DNA from: Mesorhizobium sp. M1E.F.Ca.ET.045.02.1.1
Lineage (GTDB): Bacteria; Pseudomonadota; Alphaproteobacteria; Rhizobiales; Rhizobiaceae
Assembly (NCBI RefSeq): GCF_003952485.1
Contig: NZ_CP034447.1
Location: forward strand, 6,028,501 to 6,092,500
Direction of reading: 5' to 3'
Length of the DNA: 64,000 bases
Of this stretch, positions 8,290 to 16,899 are shown piece after piece. The position numbers were made by a program, and so were the translations under genes. The notes under the pieces are model-generated. The model saw only the letters and a program-made list of their open reading frames with translations. It did not search any database and had not been told where the DNA came from. Position 1 is the first letter of the stretch. Every line of letters starts with the position of its first letter.

Positions 8290-8304
8290 AGGAAAGATAC
8301 CAGA

Positions 8305-8357
8305 TTGACAAAACAGGACAACCGGTCTGTTTTATAAACAGGATGATCGCCCTGTTT
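8305..8357 (+). promoter_or_regulatory. Promoter with tandem TetR operators
   Basis: TTGACA at 8305-8310 overlaps the left edge of a palindrome AAAACAG-N10-CTGTTTT (8310-8333), and a second palindrome AAACAGG-N8-CCTGTTT follows at 8336-8357. A TTTATA/TATAAA stretch between them can serve as the -10. The NIPSNAP start codon is 11 bp after the second palindrome. The two sites share the AAACAG half-site, fitting two dimers of the divergent TetR protein. Confidence 0.7.
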
Positions 8358-8368
8358 TGGAGTCGACG

Positions 8369-9139
8369 ATGAACATCGTTCGAAGTGCCCCCCGCCTTGC
8401 CTCACCCATCGTCGAGCTTCGCCAATACACGCTGAGGCCAGGCCAGCGCGAAACGCTGATCGCGCTGTTCGACCGGGAGTTCATCGTGAGCCAGGAAGCG
8501 ACCGGCATGACCATCATCGGCCAGTTCCGCGACCTCCACCGCCCCGACATGTTCGTCTGGCTGCGCGGCTTCGACGACATGAGAGCCAGAAAAGACGCGC
8601 TGAGCGCCTTCTATGGCGGGCCGGTCTGGGCCGAGCATCGCGACGCCGCCAACGCGACGATGATCGATTCGGACGATGTGCTGCTTCTGAAGCCGGCATG
8701 GCGGGATGCCGGCTTCGACCTGTCGGGACTGCAGAGGTCCGCCATCGCCGAAGCCGGAAAAGCAAATCCGGAAGGCCGCTTAGACAGCATTATTGAGATT
8801 TCGATTCATCATTTGCGCCCGGGTATGGGTGCTGCCTTCGCCGAGCGTTTCCGGACGGAAGCGATTCCGCAGCTTGCGGCAAACGGCGCACGCCTGCTCG
8901 GCGCCTTCGTCAGCGAGCACGCCGAAAACACGTTCCCGCGCCTGCCGGTGCGAGTTGGCGAAAATGTCTTCATCGCTGTCACTGGTTTCGGCAACAAAGA
9001 GGCGCTCGACCGATGCCAAGCCGCCCTCGCCGCTTCGCCGGCGTGGCGAGTCTTCCGGAAAGCTTTGGAGCCGAGCCTGACAAAGCCATCCCAGATGCTT
9101 CTGCTTTCGCCGACATCCCGATCGTTGGTGGGCCGGTGA
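8369..9139 (+). CDS. NIPSNAP family protein
   Basis: A 256-residue protein with two ferredoxin-like NIPSNAP repeats. The first starts with PIVELRQYTLRPGQRETLIALFDREF and contains GQFRDLHRPDMFVWLRGFDDMRAR; the second starts near residue 135 with IIEISIHHLRPGMGAAFAERF. The family is of unknown biochemical function, often induced with detoxification genes. ATG at 8369 has GGAG 6 bp upstream; an in-frame TTG at 8357 lies inside the operator. It is controlled by the divergent TetR gene (inferred from the operators). Confidence 0.85.
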   Translation: MNIVRSAPRLASPIVELRQYTLRPGQRETLIALFDREFIVSQEATGMTIIGQFRDLHRPDMFVWLRGFDDMRARKDALSAFYGGPVWAEHRDAANATMIDSDDVLLLKPAWRDAGFDLSGLQRSAIAEAGKANPEGRLDSIIEISIHHLRPGMGAAFAERFRTEAIPQLAANGARLLGAFVSEHAENTFPRLPVRVGENVFIAVTGFGNKEALDRCQAALAASPAWRVFRKALEPSLTKPSQMLLLSPTSRSLVGR

Positions 9140-9201
9140 TCCCTGCCGGGAGGCTGCCTGCCGACAGATACGGAATGTCAGTCGCTTCGCCAGTTCGGCT
9201 G

Positions 9202-9690
9202 CTACGGCTTGACGGTGAACTCTGTCCACATGCCCGTCGCGAAGTGACCCGGGACATTGCAGATGAGCACGTATTTGCCAGGTTTCAGGTTTACGGTAAG
9301 CGTGCCCGAAGCGCCAGGGTCGAGTTCCGCAACCTCTCCCTTGTCGCCGGCCTTGTCCTCATCGACCCGGTTCTCGGCAGCAATGTAGGGAAGCGGGTCC
9401 TTGGGATCCGCTCGATACATCACGATCATTTCGTGGATAGTATCCTTGGAACTGTTCTTCACCTTGAACGTGATCTTGCCGGCCTTCACCGTCGCGGGCT
9501 TGGCCGTCATCCCCATGGTTGCCTTCGACATGTCGAGATTTGGCGTTCCATAGGCGAAGCCGGTGGTCATGGGCGTGTTCGCCCCTTTGTCCCACAACGA
9601 AACCTGAACAGTGCTGGCAGCCTGAGCGGCACCAGCCATCGCAACAACCGCGGCAAGCGACAGTGCCGCACTGCTTACCATGCTTTTCAC
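9202..9690 (-). CDS. Periplasmic cupredoxin (type 1 copper protein)
   Basis: A 162-residue exported protein: signal peptide SSAALSLAAVVAMAGAAQA, then a plastocyanin-like domain. The copper ligands are visible: His in DTIHEMIVMY, and Cys-His-Met in YVLICNVPGHFATGMW. It is likely an electron carrier or copper-binding protein of the periplasm. GTG at 9690 follows GGAGGA and gives a standard signal peptide. It is convergent with the NIPSNAP gene and stands alone. A second, shorter cupredoxin lies at 32355. Confidence 0.88.
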   Translation of the reverse strand: MKSMVSSAALSLAAVVAMAGAAQAASTVQVSLWDKGANTPMTTGFAYGTPNLDMSKATMGMTAKPATVKAGKITFKVKNSSKDTIHEMIVMYRADPKDPLPYIAAENRVDEDKAGDKGEVAELDPGASGTLTVNLKPGKYVLICNVPGHFATGMWTEFTVKP

Positions 9691-9897
9691 AGCGAAGTTC
9701 CTCCGGCAGGCACCGATGGAATCGACACCGGCAATCGACCTCTTAAGGCCGTAGAACCAATCAACAGCCCAACGGTAGCGGTATGGTTGCACCTCCGGCC
9801 ACCCTCGGCCTTGCGCTGGATCAAACCTTCCGGGCCTTAATGGACCGCCCGACCGGTGCATACTCAGCGGATCTCCGAGATCGAATCCAACAGGATA

Positions 9898-10734
9898 TCA
9901 CGAGCCCCGAAGGGTCTGGCTTAAGACCTCGGCGACGAAAGCCGGATCCTCCCAATGCGGGTTGTGGCCGCAATGCTCCGCCCACACGAGGCGTGAGCCG
10001 GCTACCGCTTCAGCCAAAGCTTGCTGGTGCGCCTCACCAAAAAGCGGATCGCAGGCACCCGCTATGATCAGCGTCCGGACCCGCACGGCCCGCGCTGCAG
10101 CGGTCAGATCCGTACGGCGGATTTCTTCGAGAATGGCGCGCCATCGCGCCGTTGGCATCGCCGAGGCGTCCTGAGCCATGGCTGCAAGGAAGGCCCGCGG
10201 CACGTTCGCGCCGCAGGCATGCCACCAGTCATAGAACGGATCGGCCGGGGCGATCGGATCGCGCAGCGCCGCGACACCGGCGACGAGGGGATGGTCCGGC
10301 GCGAAACCGGTTTTCAAAGTGCCGGCCACGACCACCAGCCCACCGATCAGTTCCGGGTGCCGCGCTGCCAGCGCGATCGACACCATGGCTCCCAGCGAAT
10401 GGCCGACCAGGACCGGCCGGTCGAGCCGCAGGCGCCGGATCAGTCCGGCGATATCTTCGGCGAAATCGGCGACGGCGCAGTCCTCACGCGCCTGCGAAGC
10501 GCCGTGGCCGCGCAGGTCCGGCATGATCAGGCGGCGGCCGGCGAGATACGGCATCAGCAGCGAAAAGCTGCGGCTGGTGTCGGTGAAGCCGTGCACAAGC
10601 ACCAGCGGCGGCTTTGAACCGGCGATCTCGACATAGGCAGCGTCGAGGCCGCCGACATCGACAAACTGCTTGCGGCTAGGCCAGGCGTCCTGCTCGGTCT
10701 CGTGCTCCGGCAGGTCCAATGCCGCCGGTCTCAC
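9898..10734 (-). CDS. Alpha/beta hydrolase, coupled to choX-like gene
   Basis: A 278-residue hydrolase. It has the oxyanion motif VLVHGFTDTSRSF (~residues 45-57), the nucleophile elbow VGHSLGAM (Ser ~112), an acid in AGACDPLFG and a C-terminal His in EHCGHNPHWEDP. Its GTG start overlaps the stop of the choX-like gene (GTGA, 4 bp), so the two are translationally coupled. This context suggests it acts on a choline- or betaine-containing compound, for example an ester, but that is inference; the sequence alone only supports an esterase/lipase-type fold. Confidence 0.85.
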   Translation of the reverse strand: MRPAALDLPEHETEQDAWPSRKQFVDVGGLDAAYVEIAGSKPPLVLVHGFTDTSRSFSLLMPYLAGRRLIMPDLRGHGASQAREDCAVADFAEDIAGLIRRLRLDRPVLVGHSLGAMVSIALAARHPELIGGLVVVAGTLKTGFAPDHPLVAGVAALRDPIAPADPFYDWWHACGANVPRAFLAAMAQDASAMPTARWRAILEEIRRTDLTAAARAVRVRTLIIAGACDPLFGEAHQQALAEAVAGSRLVWAEHCGHNPHWEDPAFVAEVLSQTLRGS

Positions 10735-11669
10735 AGTCCGAGCTTTTCCTTGACCGCGGCAAGGCCGGGTTTGCCGTCGAAGGTGGTGACGCCGGCCAGC
10801 CACCCATCGAGGCGATCCTTGTGCAAGGTAATCGACTTCAGCGCCCCCTCCTCCGGCTTCATGCCATCATTGATGAGGTAGCCCATGCCGACATTTTCCA
10901 TATCGATGTCGAAGGCAAGGTTCTTCAGGAGCTGCGCGACGTTCGGGCATTGCTGCAGATAGCCCTTGCGCACCTGCGTCGTCACGGTGGCGGCGCCGAA
11001 ATTCGGGCCGAAGAACTTGTCGCCGCCGGTCAGGTACTTGAAATCGTACATCGTGTTCATCGGATGCGGCGCCCAGCCCTGGAAGACGATGAACTGCTTC
11101 TCCTTGATCTCGTAGCCGACTTCCGAGAGCATGCCGGCTTCGCTCGACTCGACCACCTGCCAGCCGTCGAGATGGAACTGAGGATCGGCGATGGCGTCCA
11201 TCATCAGTTGGTTGGAGCCGGGCTCGATGCCGTACATCTTCTTGCCGAACCTGTCGGCGAATTTGTGCAGGTCGGAGAGATCCTTGACGCCGGCTTCCCA
11301 GACATAGGTCGGCACGGCGAAGGTGTATTTGGCGCCGACCAGATTGACGCGCACGTTCTCGATCGAGCCGTCCTTCTTGTAAGGCTCGTAATAAGTGACC
11401 ATCGCCGGGTCCCAGTAGCCGAGGAACAGGTCGAGGTCTTTGTTCTTCATGCCCTCGTAGATGACGTTGATGCCGAGCACCTCGCTCTGCGGCTCGTAGC
11501 CGAGCGCCTGGAGCAGCACCTTGGCCACGCCCGTGGTGAAGGCGAGATCGTTCCAGCCGGGCTCCGCCATGCGGACCACTTTGCAGTCCTCGGCTTCGGC
11601 GGCCCTGGCGGCCTGGGAAGTCAGCATCAGGGCCGCGACACAGACGCCATTCGCAAGCATACGCAACAT
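10731..11669 (-). CDS. choX: Choline/betaine ABC transporter substrate-binding protein (ChoX-like)
   Basis: A 312-residue periplasmic binding protein of the ProX/OpuAC type, closest in pattern to rhizobial ChoX. After a signal peptide ending SQAARA it reads CKVVRMAEPGWNDLAFTTG, with tryptophans and tyrosines of the quaternary-amine cage (LGYWDPAMVTYY, FQGWAPHPMN). ATG at 11669 is preceded by AGGAGA; the frame is open to 11684. No permease or ATPase (choW, choV) is next to it; its partner is the hydrolase downstream. It lies opposite betI, with a palindromic operator between them, so choline-responsive repression is likely. Confidence 0.85.
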   Translation of the reverse strand: MLRMLANGVCVAALMLTSQAARAAEAEDCKVVRMAEPGWNDLAFTTGVAKVLLQALGYEPQSEVLGINVIYEGMKNKDLDLFLGYWDPAMVTYYEPYKKDGSIENVRVNLVGAKYTFAVPTYVWEAGVKDLSDLHKFADRFGKKMYGIEPGSNQLMMDAIADPQFHLDGWQVVESSEAGMLSEVGYEIKEKQFIVFQGWAPHPMNTMYDFKYLTGGDKFFGPNFGAATVTTQVRKGYLQQCPNVAQLLKNLAFDIDMENVGMGYLINDGMKPEEGALKSITLHKDRLDGWLAGVTTFDGKPGLAAVKEKLGL

Positions 11670-11696
11670 TCCGGTTCTCCTCATGTCGACTATTCG

Positions 11697-11733
11697 TTGA
11701 CCAACTGGTCATATTATTGTCCCACTGGTCAAT
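11697..11733. promoter_or_regulatory. Probable BetI operator between choX and betI
   Basis: The inverted repeat TTGACCA-AC-TGGTCA (11697-11711) is followed 15 bp later by another TGGTCAAT half-site (11726-11733). The site lies in the divergent intergenic region and is of the size expected for a TetR/BetI repressor binding both promoters. Confidence 0.6.
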
Positions 11734-11754
11734 CATTGATCTGAGCGGGCGAAA

Positions 11755-12414
11755 ATGTCAACATGGATTCGCGATGCATGGATCGGTCCGGTGAAACTCA
11801 CACGTCTCAGCGACATACGCCGCAAGGAATTGCGGCAGGCAGCCTTCGCGGTGCTGGAGCGCGAGGGCATTGCCGGCGCGACGCTGGAAAAGGTCGCGGC
11901 CCAGGCCGGCGCCTCGAAGGGCATCGTGCTGCACTATTTCCGCAACAAGCAGGAACTGTTCGAGCATGCCATGCGCGAGGCGAATGCCGTGCTCCGCAAT
12001 GCGGTGGTCGTCAGGCTTCGGCGCGCACGGACGCCGATGGAACGACTGCACGCCGTGATCGAGGGCAATTTCGAGGAGCATCTGTTCCTGCCGCCGCTCT
12101 GCCACGCTTGGCTGTCGCTCTGCTCCGAGGTGCCGCGCGACGAGAAGCTGGCGCGCATCCAGAAGGTCATCCACGCGCGCATGCGTTCGAACCTGTTGTC
12201 CGGCCTGCGCGACCTTGCATCGCCGGACCTAGCGGATGAGATCGTGCTCGGCGTCACCGCGCTGATCGACGGGCTGTGGCTCCGGCTCGGGCTGCAGCCG
12301 GGCAGCGTCACACGCGAACAGGCGGTCCGCCAGGTCAAGGACTATGTCGCGGGGCGGCTCGCCCTGCGCCGGCCCGCAACCGTCGAGGCTGGCCTCCGCC
12401 ATACGGCGGGGTGA
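11755..12414 (+). CDS. betI: BetI-like TetR family choline-responsive repressor
   Basis: A protein of up to 219 residues. The N-terminus matches BetI: LSDIRRKELRQAAFAVLE, then AAQAGASKGIVLHYFRNKQELFEHAMR as the DNA-binding region; the C-terminal domain has VIEGNFEEHLF and ALIDGLWLRLGLQPG, both hallmarks of BetI. BetI represses choline uptake and betaine synthesis genes and is relieved by choline. The start is uncertain: ATG at 11755 or GTG at 11791, the latter placing the family's usual first residues (KLTRLSDIRR). betA/betB are not in this window. Confidence 0.88.
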   Translation: MSTWIRDAWIGPVKLTRLSDIRRKELRQAAFAVLEREGIAGATLEKVAAQAGASKGIVLHYFRNKQELFEHAMREANAVLRNAVVVRLRRARTPMERLHAVIEGNFEEHLFLPPLCHAWLSLCSEVPRDEKLARIQKVIHARMRSNLLSGLRDLASPDLADEIVLGVTALIDGLWLRLGLQPGSVTREQAVRQVKDYVAGRLALRRPATVEAGLRHTAG

Positions 12415-12417
12415 GGT

Positions 12418-13377
12418 CTAGTCCCCGACCTCGTTATCCAGGTTGCGGAAGCCAAGCGCCTCAATTTCGTCCAGAATCTGCTCGCGGATCCAGCGATGCG
12501 GCGCCTCGTCGTCGCGGCGGGCGTGCCAGTACATCCGCACCGCCGGAGAACGAATTGAAATCGGCGCCCGATAGATGCCGAGCGGCAAGGATTTCGCTGC
12601 CACCGCCGCGAACTGTCTTGGAACGGCGGCCAGATAGGATCCGCTCGCCACGGCCAGCGCAACGGCCTGGAAATGCGGCAAGGCGAGCGTGACTTGGCGC
12701 GTCCGGCCCATCCTGCCCAGCGCGTCGTCGGTGAAGCCCGACATCGAGCCGTCGACGGAGCGCAGCGCGTGCGGCAGCTCGCAGAAGAGGTCGAGCGGCA
12801 CCTCTTCCCCCTCGGCGATCCCCGCATGGCGAAGCGCGGGATTGTCTTTCGCCGCGATGATGGCAAAGGGCGACCCGAACAGCGGCACGCTGGAGACCCA
12901 TTCGGCGACGTCCAGCGGGCGCTCCAACGCCACGTCGATCTGATCCTCCTGCAGCAGCTTCGAGACATCGCCACTGGCGCTGTCGAGGAAGCGGAACGAC
13001 ACACGAGGTGCAATGGCCGCGATGCGCGCTGCAAAGGGCGGCATCAAGAGCATGGAAAAGAAATCCGCGCCCATGAAGGTGAAGGTCCGTTGCAGTCTCG
13101 CCGGGTCGAAGGCCGTCGTGGGCTGGAAGGCTCGCTCGATCTCGCGCAGCGCCGCGCGCACCGGTTCGGCCAGGCTTTCGGCGCGCGGCGTGGGCACCAT
13201 GTCGTTGCCGCGCCGCACGAAGAGCTGGTCGTTGAGCGCGTGGCGCAGGCGGTTGAGCGCGGCGCTCACGGCGGGCTGGCTGAGGCCGATCTGCTCGCCG
13301 GCGCGCGTCGCGCTTTTCTCGCGCAAAAGCGCGTCGAGCACTCTTACCAGATTGAGATCCAGCGCATTCAAATTCAT
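12418..13377 (-). CDS. LysR family transcriptional regulator
   Basis: A 319-residue LysR protein. The N-terminal winged helix-turn-helix reads LDLNLVRVLDALLREKSATRAGEQIGLSQPAVSAALNRLR with the usual spacing; the rest is the two-lobed effector-binding domain. The NodD/SyrM-like start 'NLNALDLNL' places it in the group with LRDxLFVRRGNDMVPTPRA. Start at 13377 is chosen for this pattern; the frame is open to 13425. It is divergent from the cupin protein at 13484 (about 106 bp between starts), its most likely target. It is convergent with betI with a 3 bp gap. Confidence 0.9.
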   Translation of the reverse strand: MNLNALDLNLVRVLDALLREKSATRAGEQIGLSQPAVSAALNRLRHALNDQLFVRRGNDMVPTPRAESLAEPVRAALREIERAFQPTTAFDPARLQRTFTFMGADFFSMLLMPPFAARIAAIAPRVSFRFLDSASGDVSKLLQEDQIDVALERPLDVAEWVSSVPLFGSPFAIIAAKDNPALRHAGIAEGEEVPLDLFCELPHALRSVDGSMSGFTDDALGRMGRTRQVTLALPHFQAVALAVASGSYLAAVPRQFAAVAAKSLPLGIYRAPISIRSPAVRMYWHARRDDEAPHRWIREQILDEIEALGFRNLDNEVGD

Positions 13378-13483
13378 CGCATCAATCCGCCCCATACGAT
13401 CATTCGATTTCCGTCGCCCGCCCATCCCTGTTTAGGTCCCCGTCGACGCCGCTCGGCCGGCCCCAGCACAGGGAGAGAAAATC

Positions 13484-13963
13484 GTGACAATGATCAACAG
13501 GACCATAGCAGGCAAGGAACTCCTTTGGTTCAACAACACGCTCGTCGCCGTCCAGATCTCGTCGGCCGACGGCGAGGATGGCGTCTGCGTCATCGAGCAT
13601 CGCCTGCCCTGCGGCGATTCCCCGCCGTTGCATGTGCACCGCAACGAGGACGAGATCTTCCACATCATCGAGGGACGGATGCGTTTCCGGATCGACGACC
13701 GTGAGCGGATCGTCGGCACTGGCGAGACCGTCATCACGCCGAAAGGCCTGCCGCACACATTCAAGGTTGAATCCCCGGAAGGCGCGCATACGCTCACCAT
13801 CACGCGTGGTTCGGATTTCGAAACGATGGTCCGCATGGCGAGCCGTCCTGCCGAACGGCCGGACCTGCCGCCGCCGGCGGAGCCGACGCCGGAGATGATT
13901 GAGACGCTGACAAGGATTTGCGCCGAGAACGGCATCGATATTGTCGGACCGCCGATGGGGTGA
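13484..13963 (+). CDS. Cupin domain-containing protein
   Basis: A 159-residue single-domain cupin. Cupin motif 1 is HVHRNEDEIFHIIEGRMRFRI (His, His, Glu and later His as metal ligands) and motif 2 is VITPKGLPHTFKV. It resembles quercetin 2,3-dioxygenase-like small cupins; substrate unknown. GTG at 13484 is used (GGGAGAG upstream), with ATG at 13490 as alternative. It is expected to be controlled by the divergent LysR regulator. A type C repeat begins 8 bp after the stop. Confidence 0.85.
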   Translation: MTMINRTIAGKELLWFNNTLVAVQISSADGEDGVCVIEHRLPCGDSPPLHVHRNEDEIFHIIEGRMRFRIDDRERIVGTGETVITPKGLPHTFKVESPEGAHTLTITRGSDFETMVRMASRPAERPDLPPPAEPTPEMIETLTRICAENGIDIVGPPMG

Positions 13964-13970
13964 GCGCTTT

Positions 13971-14153
13971 CCCTTCTCCCCTTGTGGGAGAAGGTGTCGC
14001 CGAAGGCGACGGATGAGGGGCGTTGGAAGGATTGCGACGTTGAAGAACTAGGCGCTTTCAATCCTCAATTTTCTGGCGCCTCGTTTCTTCCAACACCCCT
14101 CATCCGTCTCGGCGCTGCGCGCCGATCCACCTTCTCCCACAAGGGGAGAAGGA
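13971..14153. repeat. Type C palindromic mosaic repeat, inverted pair
   Basis: Left unit about 13971-14020 and right unit 14089-14153 in inverted orientation, same CTTCTCCC-TTGT-GGGAGAAG and GGATGAGGGG words as the copy at 8141. It separates the cupin gene from fumC. Confidence 0.85.
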
Positions 14154-14263
14154 AGAGGCGCCACGCTTCAACCGATTTGCATCCCGCTCGCCCGCAATCT
14201 TCGCTTGATGCGTTTTGTGCAACGCGATACGCCGTTGCCGAATTCGACAAGCGGAGACCTTTC

Positions 14264-15661
14264 GTGAGCGCTGAAAAGACCAGAACCGAAACCGATACAT
14301 TCGGTCCCATCGAGGTGGCGGCCGACCGCTACTGGGGCGCGCAGGCGCAGCGTTCGCTGGGCAATTTCAGAATAGGCTGGGAAAAGCAGCCGGCCTCGAT
14401 CGTGCGGGCGCTGGGCGTCATCAAGCGCGCCGCGGCAGAGGTCAACATGGAGATGAAGCGGCTGGATCCAGCCGTCGGCAAGGCGATCGTCGAGGCGGCG
14501 CAGGAAGTCATCGACGGCAAGCTCAACGACCACTTCCCGCTCGTCGTCTGGCAGACGGGCTCCGGTACGCAGTCCAACATGAACGCCAATGAGGTGATCT
14601 CAAACCGGGCGATCGAAATGCTCGGCGGCGTGATGGGCTCGAAGAAGCCGGTGCACCCCAACGACCACGTCAATATGAGCCAGTCGTCGAACGACACCTA
14701 TCCGACGGCCATGCACATCGCCTGCGCCGAGCGGATCGTGCACGACCTGATCCCCGCGCTGCACCATCTGCACAAGGCGCTTGCCGCCAAAGCCCGCGCC
14801 TTCAACCACATCATCAAGATCGGCCGCACCCACACGCAGGACGCCACTCCCCTCACCCTCGGCCAGGAATTCTCCGGCTATGCCGCGCAGGTCGTCTCGT
14901 CGATCAAGCGCATCGAGATGACGCTGCCCGGCCTGCAGGAGCTGGCGCAGGGCGGCACCGCCGTCGGCACCGGTCTCAACGCGCCGGTCGGCTTCGCGGA
15001 AAAGGTGGCGGACCGCATCGCTTCGATCACCGGCATTTCCTTCGTCACCGCGCCGAACAAGTTCGAGGCGCTCGCCGCGCACGATTCCATGGTGTTCTCG
15101 CATGGCGCGATCAACGCGGCGGCGGCCGCGCTGTTCAAGATCGCCAACGACATCCGCTTTCTCGGCTCCGGCCCGCGCTCGGGCCTCGGCGAGCTCTCGC
15201 TGCCGGAAAACGAGCCGGGCTCTTCGATCATGCCGGGCAAGGTCAACCCGACCCAGTGCGAGGCGATGACGCAGGTCTGCGTGCAGGTGTTCGGCAACAA
15301 CGCCGCGCTCACCTTCGCCGGCAGCCAGGGCCATTTCGAGCTCAATGTCTACAATCCGCTGATGGCCTATAATTTCCTGCAGTCGGTGCAACTGCTCGCG
15401 GACGCTTCCGTGTCCTTCACCGACAATTGCGTGGTCGGCATCGAGGCCCGGGAAGACAACATCAAGGCCGCGCTCGAGCGCTCGCTGATGCTGGTGACGG
15501 CGCTCGCCCCCACCATCGGCTACGACAACGCCGCCAAGATCGCCAAGACCGCGCACAAGAACGGCACCACGCTGCGCGAGGAGGCTCTGGCCACCGGACT
15601 GGTCAGCGAAGCCGACTACGACCGGCTGGTGCGGCCGGAGGACATGACGCATCCGGGGTGA
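14264..15661 (+). CDS. fumC: Class II fumarate hydratase
   Basis: A 465-residue TCA-cycle enzyme converting fumarate to malate, homotetrameric, metal-independent. Family signatures are all present: [13 protein letters not shown] near residue 100, [39 protein letters not shown], and the fumarase/aspartase signature [15 protein letters not shown] around residue 320 with the catalytic serine loop. GTG at 14264 follows GGAG at 7 bp. The frame is open far upstream only through the type C repeat. It is followed by two tandem hairpins. Confidence 0.97.
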   Translation: MSAEKTRTETDTFGPIEVAADRYWGAQAQRSLGNFRIGWEKQPASIVRALGVIKRAAAEVNMEMKRLDPAVGKAIVEAAQEVIDGKLNDHFPLVVWQTGSGTQSNMNANEVISNRAIEMLGGVMGSKKPVHPNDHVNMSQSSNDTYPTAMHIACAERIVHDLIPALHHLHKALAAKARAFNHIIKIGRTHTQDATPLTLGQEFSGYAAQVVSSIKRIEMTLPGLQELAQGGTAVGTGLNAPVGFAEKVADRIASITGISFVTAPNKFEALAAHDSMVFSHGAINAAAAALFKIANDIRFLGSGPRSGLGELSLPENEPGSSIMPGKVNPTQCEAMTQVCVQVFGNNAALTFAGSQGHFELNVYNPLMAYNFLQSVQLLADASVSFTDNCVVGIEAREDNIKAALERSLMLVTALAPTIGYDNAAKIAKTAHKNGTTLREEALATGLVSEADYDRLVRPEDMTHPG

Positions 15662-15670
15662 CATTCTGCG

Positions 15671-15720
15671 GCGGGAGAATTTGCTCCCGCAGCCGATTCT
15701 CGCGACGCGAATTTCGCGTC
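15671..15720 (+). terminator. Two tandem hairpins after fumC
   Basis: Stem 1 is GCGGGAG (15671-15677) with CTCCCGC (15684-15690). Stem 2 is a perfect palindrome GACGCGAA-T-TTCGCGTC (15704-15720). There is no T-run after either, so they may end transcription weakly, block 3' exonucleases, or both. Confidence 0.45.
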
Positions 15721-15838
15721 CGTCGGCGCGACCATAGAATATATAATCTGTGAACAATGTGTCGCCGCATAGACAGCTTTGGTGAACGGTCTTCGTCGTC
15801 TATCTGACTGGGCATTCAACCCCGCTCGGAGACCCGCC

Positions 15839-16261
15839 ATGTCCATCAACACTTCCGCCGCTACCGCCGGCACCGCGTCCAACAATTCCACCACCATCCT
15901 GCTCGGCCGCGCCCTGCTTGCCGTCATCTTCCTGCTTTCCGGCTTCGGCAAGCTTACCGCCATTTCCGGCACCGCCGGCTATTTCGGCGCCCTCGGACTG
16001 CCGCTGCCGACCGTCACCGCCGTCGTCGTCGGCCTCATCGAGCTTGTCGGCGGCCTTGCCATTCTCGTAGGCTTCCAGACGCGTGTCGCCGCCTGGGTGC
16101 TCGCCATCTTCACGATCGCCACCGGGCTGGTCGCCCATACCGGCTGGGCCGACCAGATGCAGATGATCCAGTTCCTCAAGAACCTCGCCATCACCGGCGG
16201 CTTCATCCTGCTCGCCTCGTCCGGCGCCGGCGCCTACTCGATCGACGCCAAACGCGGCTGA
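15839..16261 (+). CDS. DoxX family membrane protein
   Basis: A 140-residue protein with four predicted transmembrane helices. The DoxX/DoxD core is clear: LLGRALLAVIFLLSGFGKL, GTAGYFGALGLPLP, LVGGLAILVGFQTR and LKNLAITGGFILL. DoxX proteins are linked to redox or thiol stress membrane complexes in some bacteria; the exact role here is unknown. ATG at 15839 with CGGAG upstream gives the family length. A paralogue follows at 16473. Confidence 0.88.
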   Translation: MSINTSAATAGTASNNSTTILLGRALLAVIFLLSGFGKLTAISGTAGYFGALGLPLPTVTAVVVGLIELVGGLAILVGFQTRVAAWVLAIFTIATGLVAHTGWADQMQMIQFLKNLAITGGFILLASSGAGAYSIDAKRG

Positions 16262-16346
16262 AGTTTTTGTTTGACGCAATTCCGAACGGAAGGTTACGGC
16301 GAAGTCGCCGAACCTAAACGCTTCACACTTTTCCTGGAATTGCTCC
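16262..16346. repeat. Type E rhizobial intergenic repeat (diverged copy)
   Basis: Read on the minus strand this stretch begins AGCAATTCCAGGAAAAGTGT and ends CGGAATTGCGTCAAACAAA, matching the copy at 23155-23262 but with an internal GGCGACTTCGCC hairpin insertion. It sits directly after the stop of the first DoxX gene. Confidence 0.65.
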
Positions 16347-16365
16347 CCCTCCCAAGCCTGAAACC

Positions 16366-16397
16366 AAAGCGGCGCGGAATTTTTCGCACCGCTTTTT
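16366..16397 (+). terminator. Terminator between the DoxX genes
   Basis: AAAGCGGCGCG (16366-16376) pairs imperfectly with CGCACCGCTTT (16385-16395), followed by Ts. It would separate the two DoxX transcription units. Confidence 0.5.
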
Positions 16398-16472
16398 CGT
16401 TTTCCGGTTGCAGGCGTAGACTGCACCGGCAGCCGGCCAGATCCTGATCGGGCGTCGGCAAGGGAGGTTGCA

Positions 16473-16895
16473 ATGTTCCGCAACGCACTGCTTCTGATCT
16501 CGCGGCTCCTGCTTGCCGCGCTTTTCGTGCCGTCGGGATTCCAGGCACTCACCAACATCGCCGGCACCACCAGCTATTTCGCCGGCCTCGGCCTGCCGCT
16601 GCCGACTTTAGCCGCCTGGGGCACCGGCCTGTTCGAGCTGATCGCCGGATTACTGATCCTGATCGGCTTCCAGACGCGGATCGTGGCGCTGCTGCTTGCC
16701 GCCTTCTCGATCGTCGCCGGCTTCATCGGCCATTACGGCCAGGGCGGCGACGATGCGACTTTAGCCTTCCTGCACCAGCAGATGCTGATGAAGGACATTG
16801 CCATTGCCGGCGGCTTCCTGGCGCTCGCCATGGCCGGCGCCGGCGCCTGGTCGGCGGACGGGCGCAGCATTGGCATCGGCGCCGAAGTCACGTGA
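16473..16895 (+). CDS. DoxX family membrane protein (second copy)
   Basis: A 140-residue four-helix protein homologous to the one at 15839: LISRLLLAALFVPSGFQAL, TTSYFAGLGLPLPTLAAW, LIAGLLILIGFQTRIVALLL, and LMKDIAIAGGFLALAMAGAGAW. The shared YF-GLGLPLP and LIGFQTR blocks show tandem duplication followed by divergence. GGGAGG lies just upstream of the ATG. It converges on ppx with a 4 bp gap. Function as for the first copy, unknown. Confidence 0.88.
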   Translation: MFRNALLLISRLLLAALFVPSGFQALTNIAGTTSYFAGLGLPLPTLAAWGTGLFELIAGLLILIGFQTRIVALLLAAFSIVAGFIGHYGQGGDDATLAFLHQQMLMKDIAIAGGFLALAMAGAGAWSADGRSIGIGAEVT

Positions 16896-16899
16896 TCCG

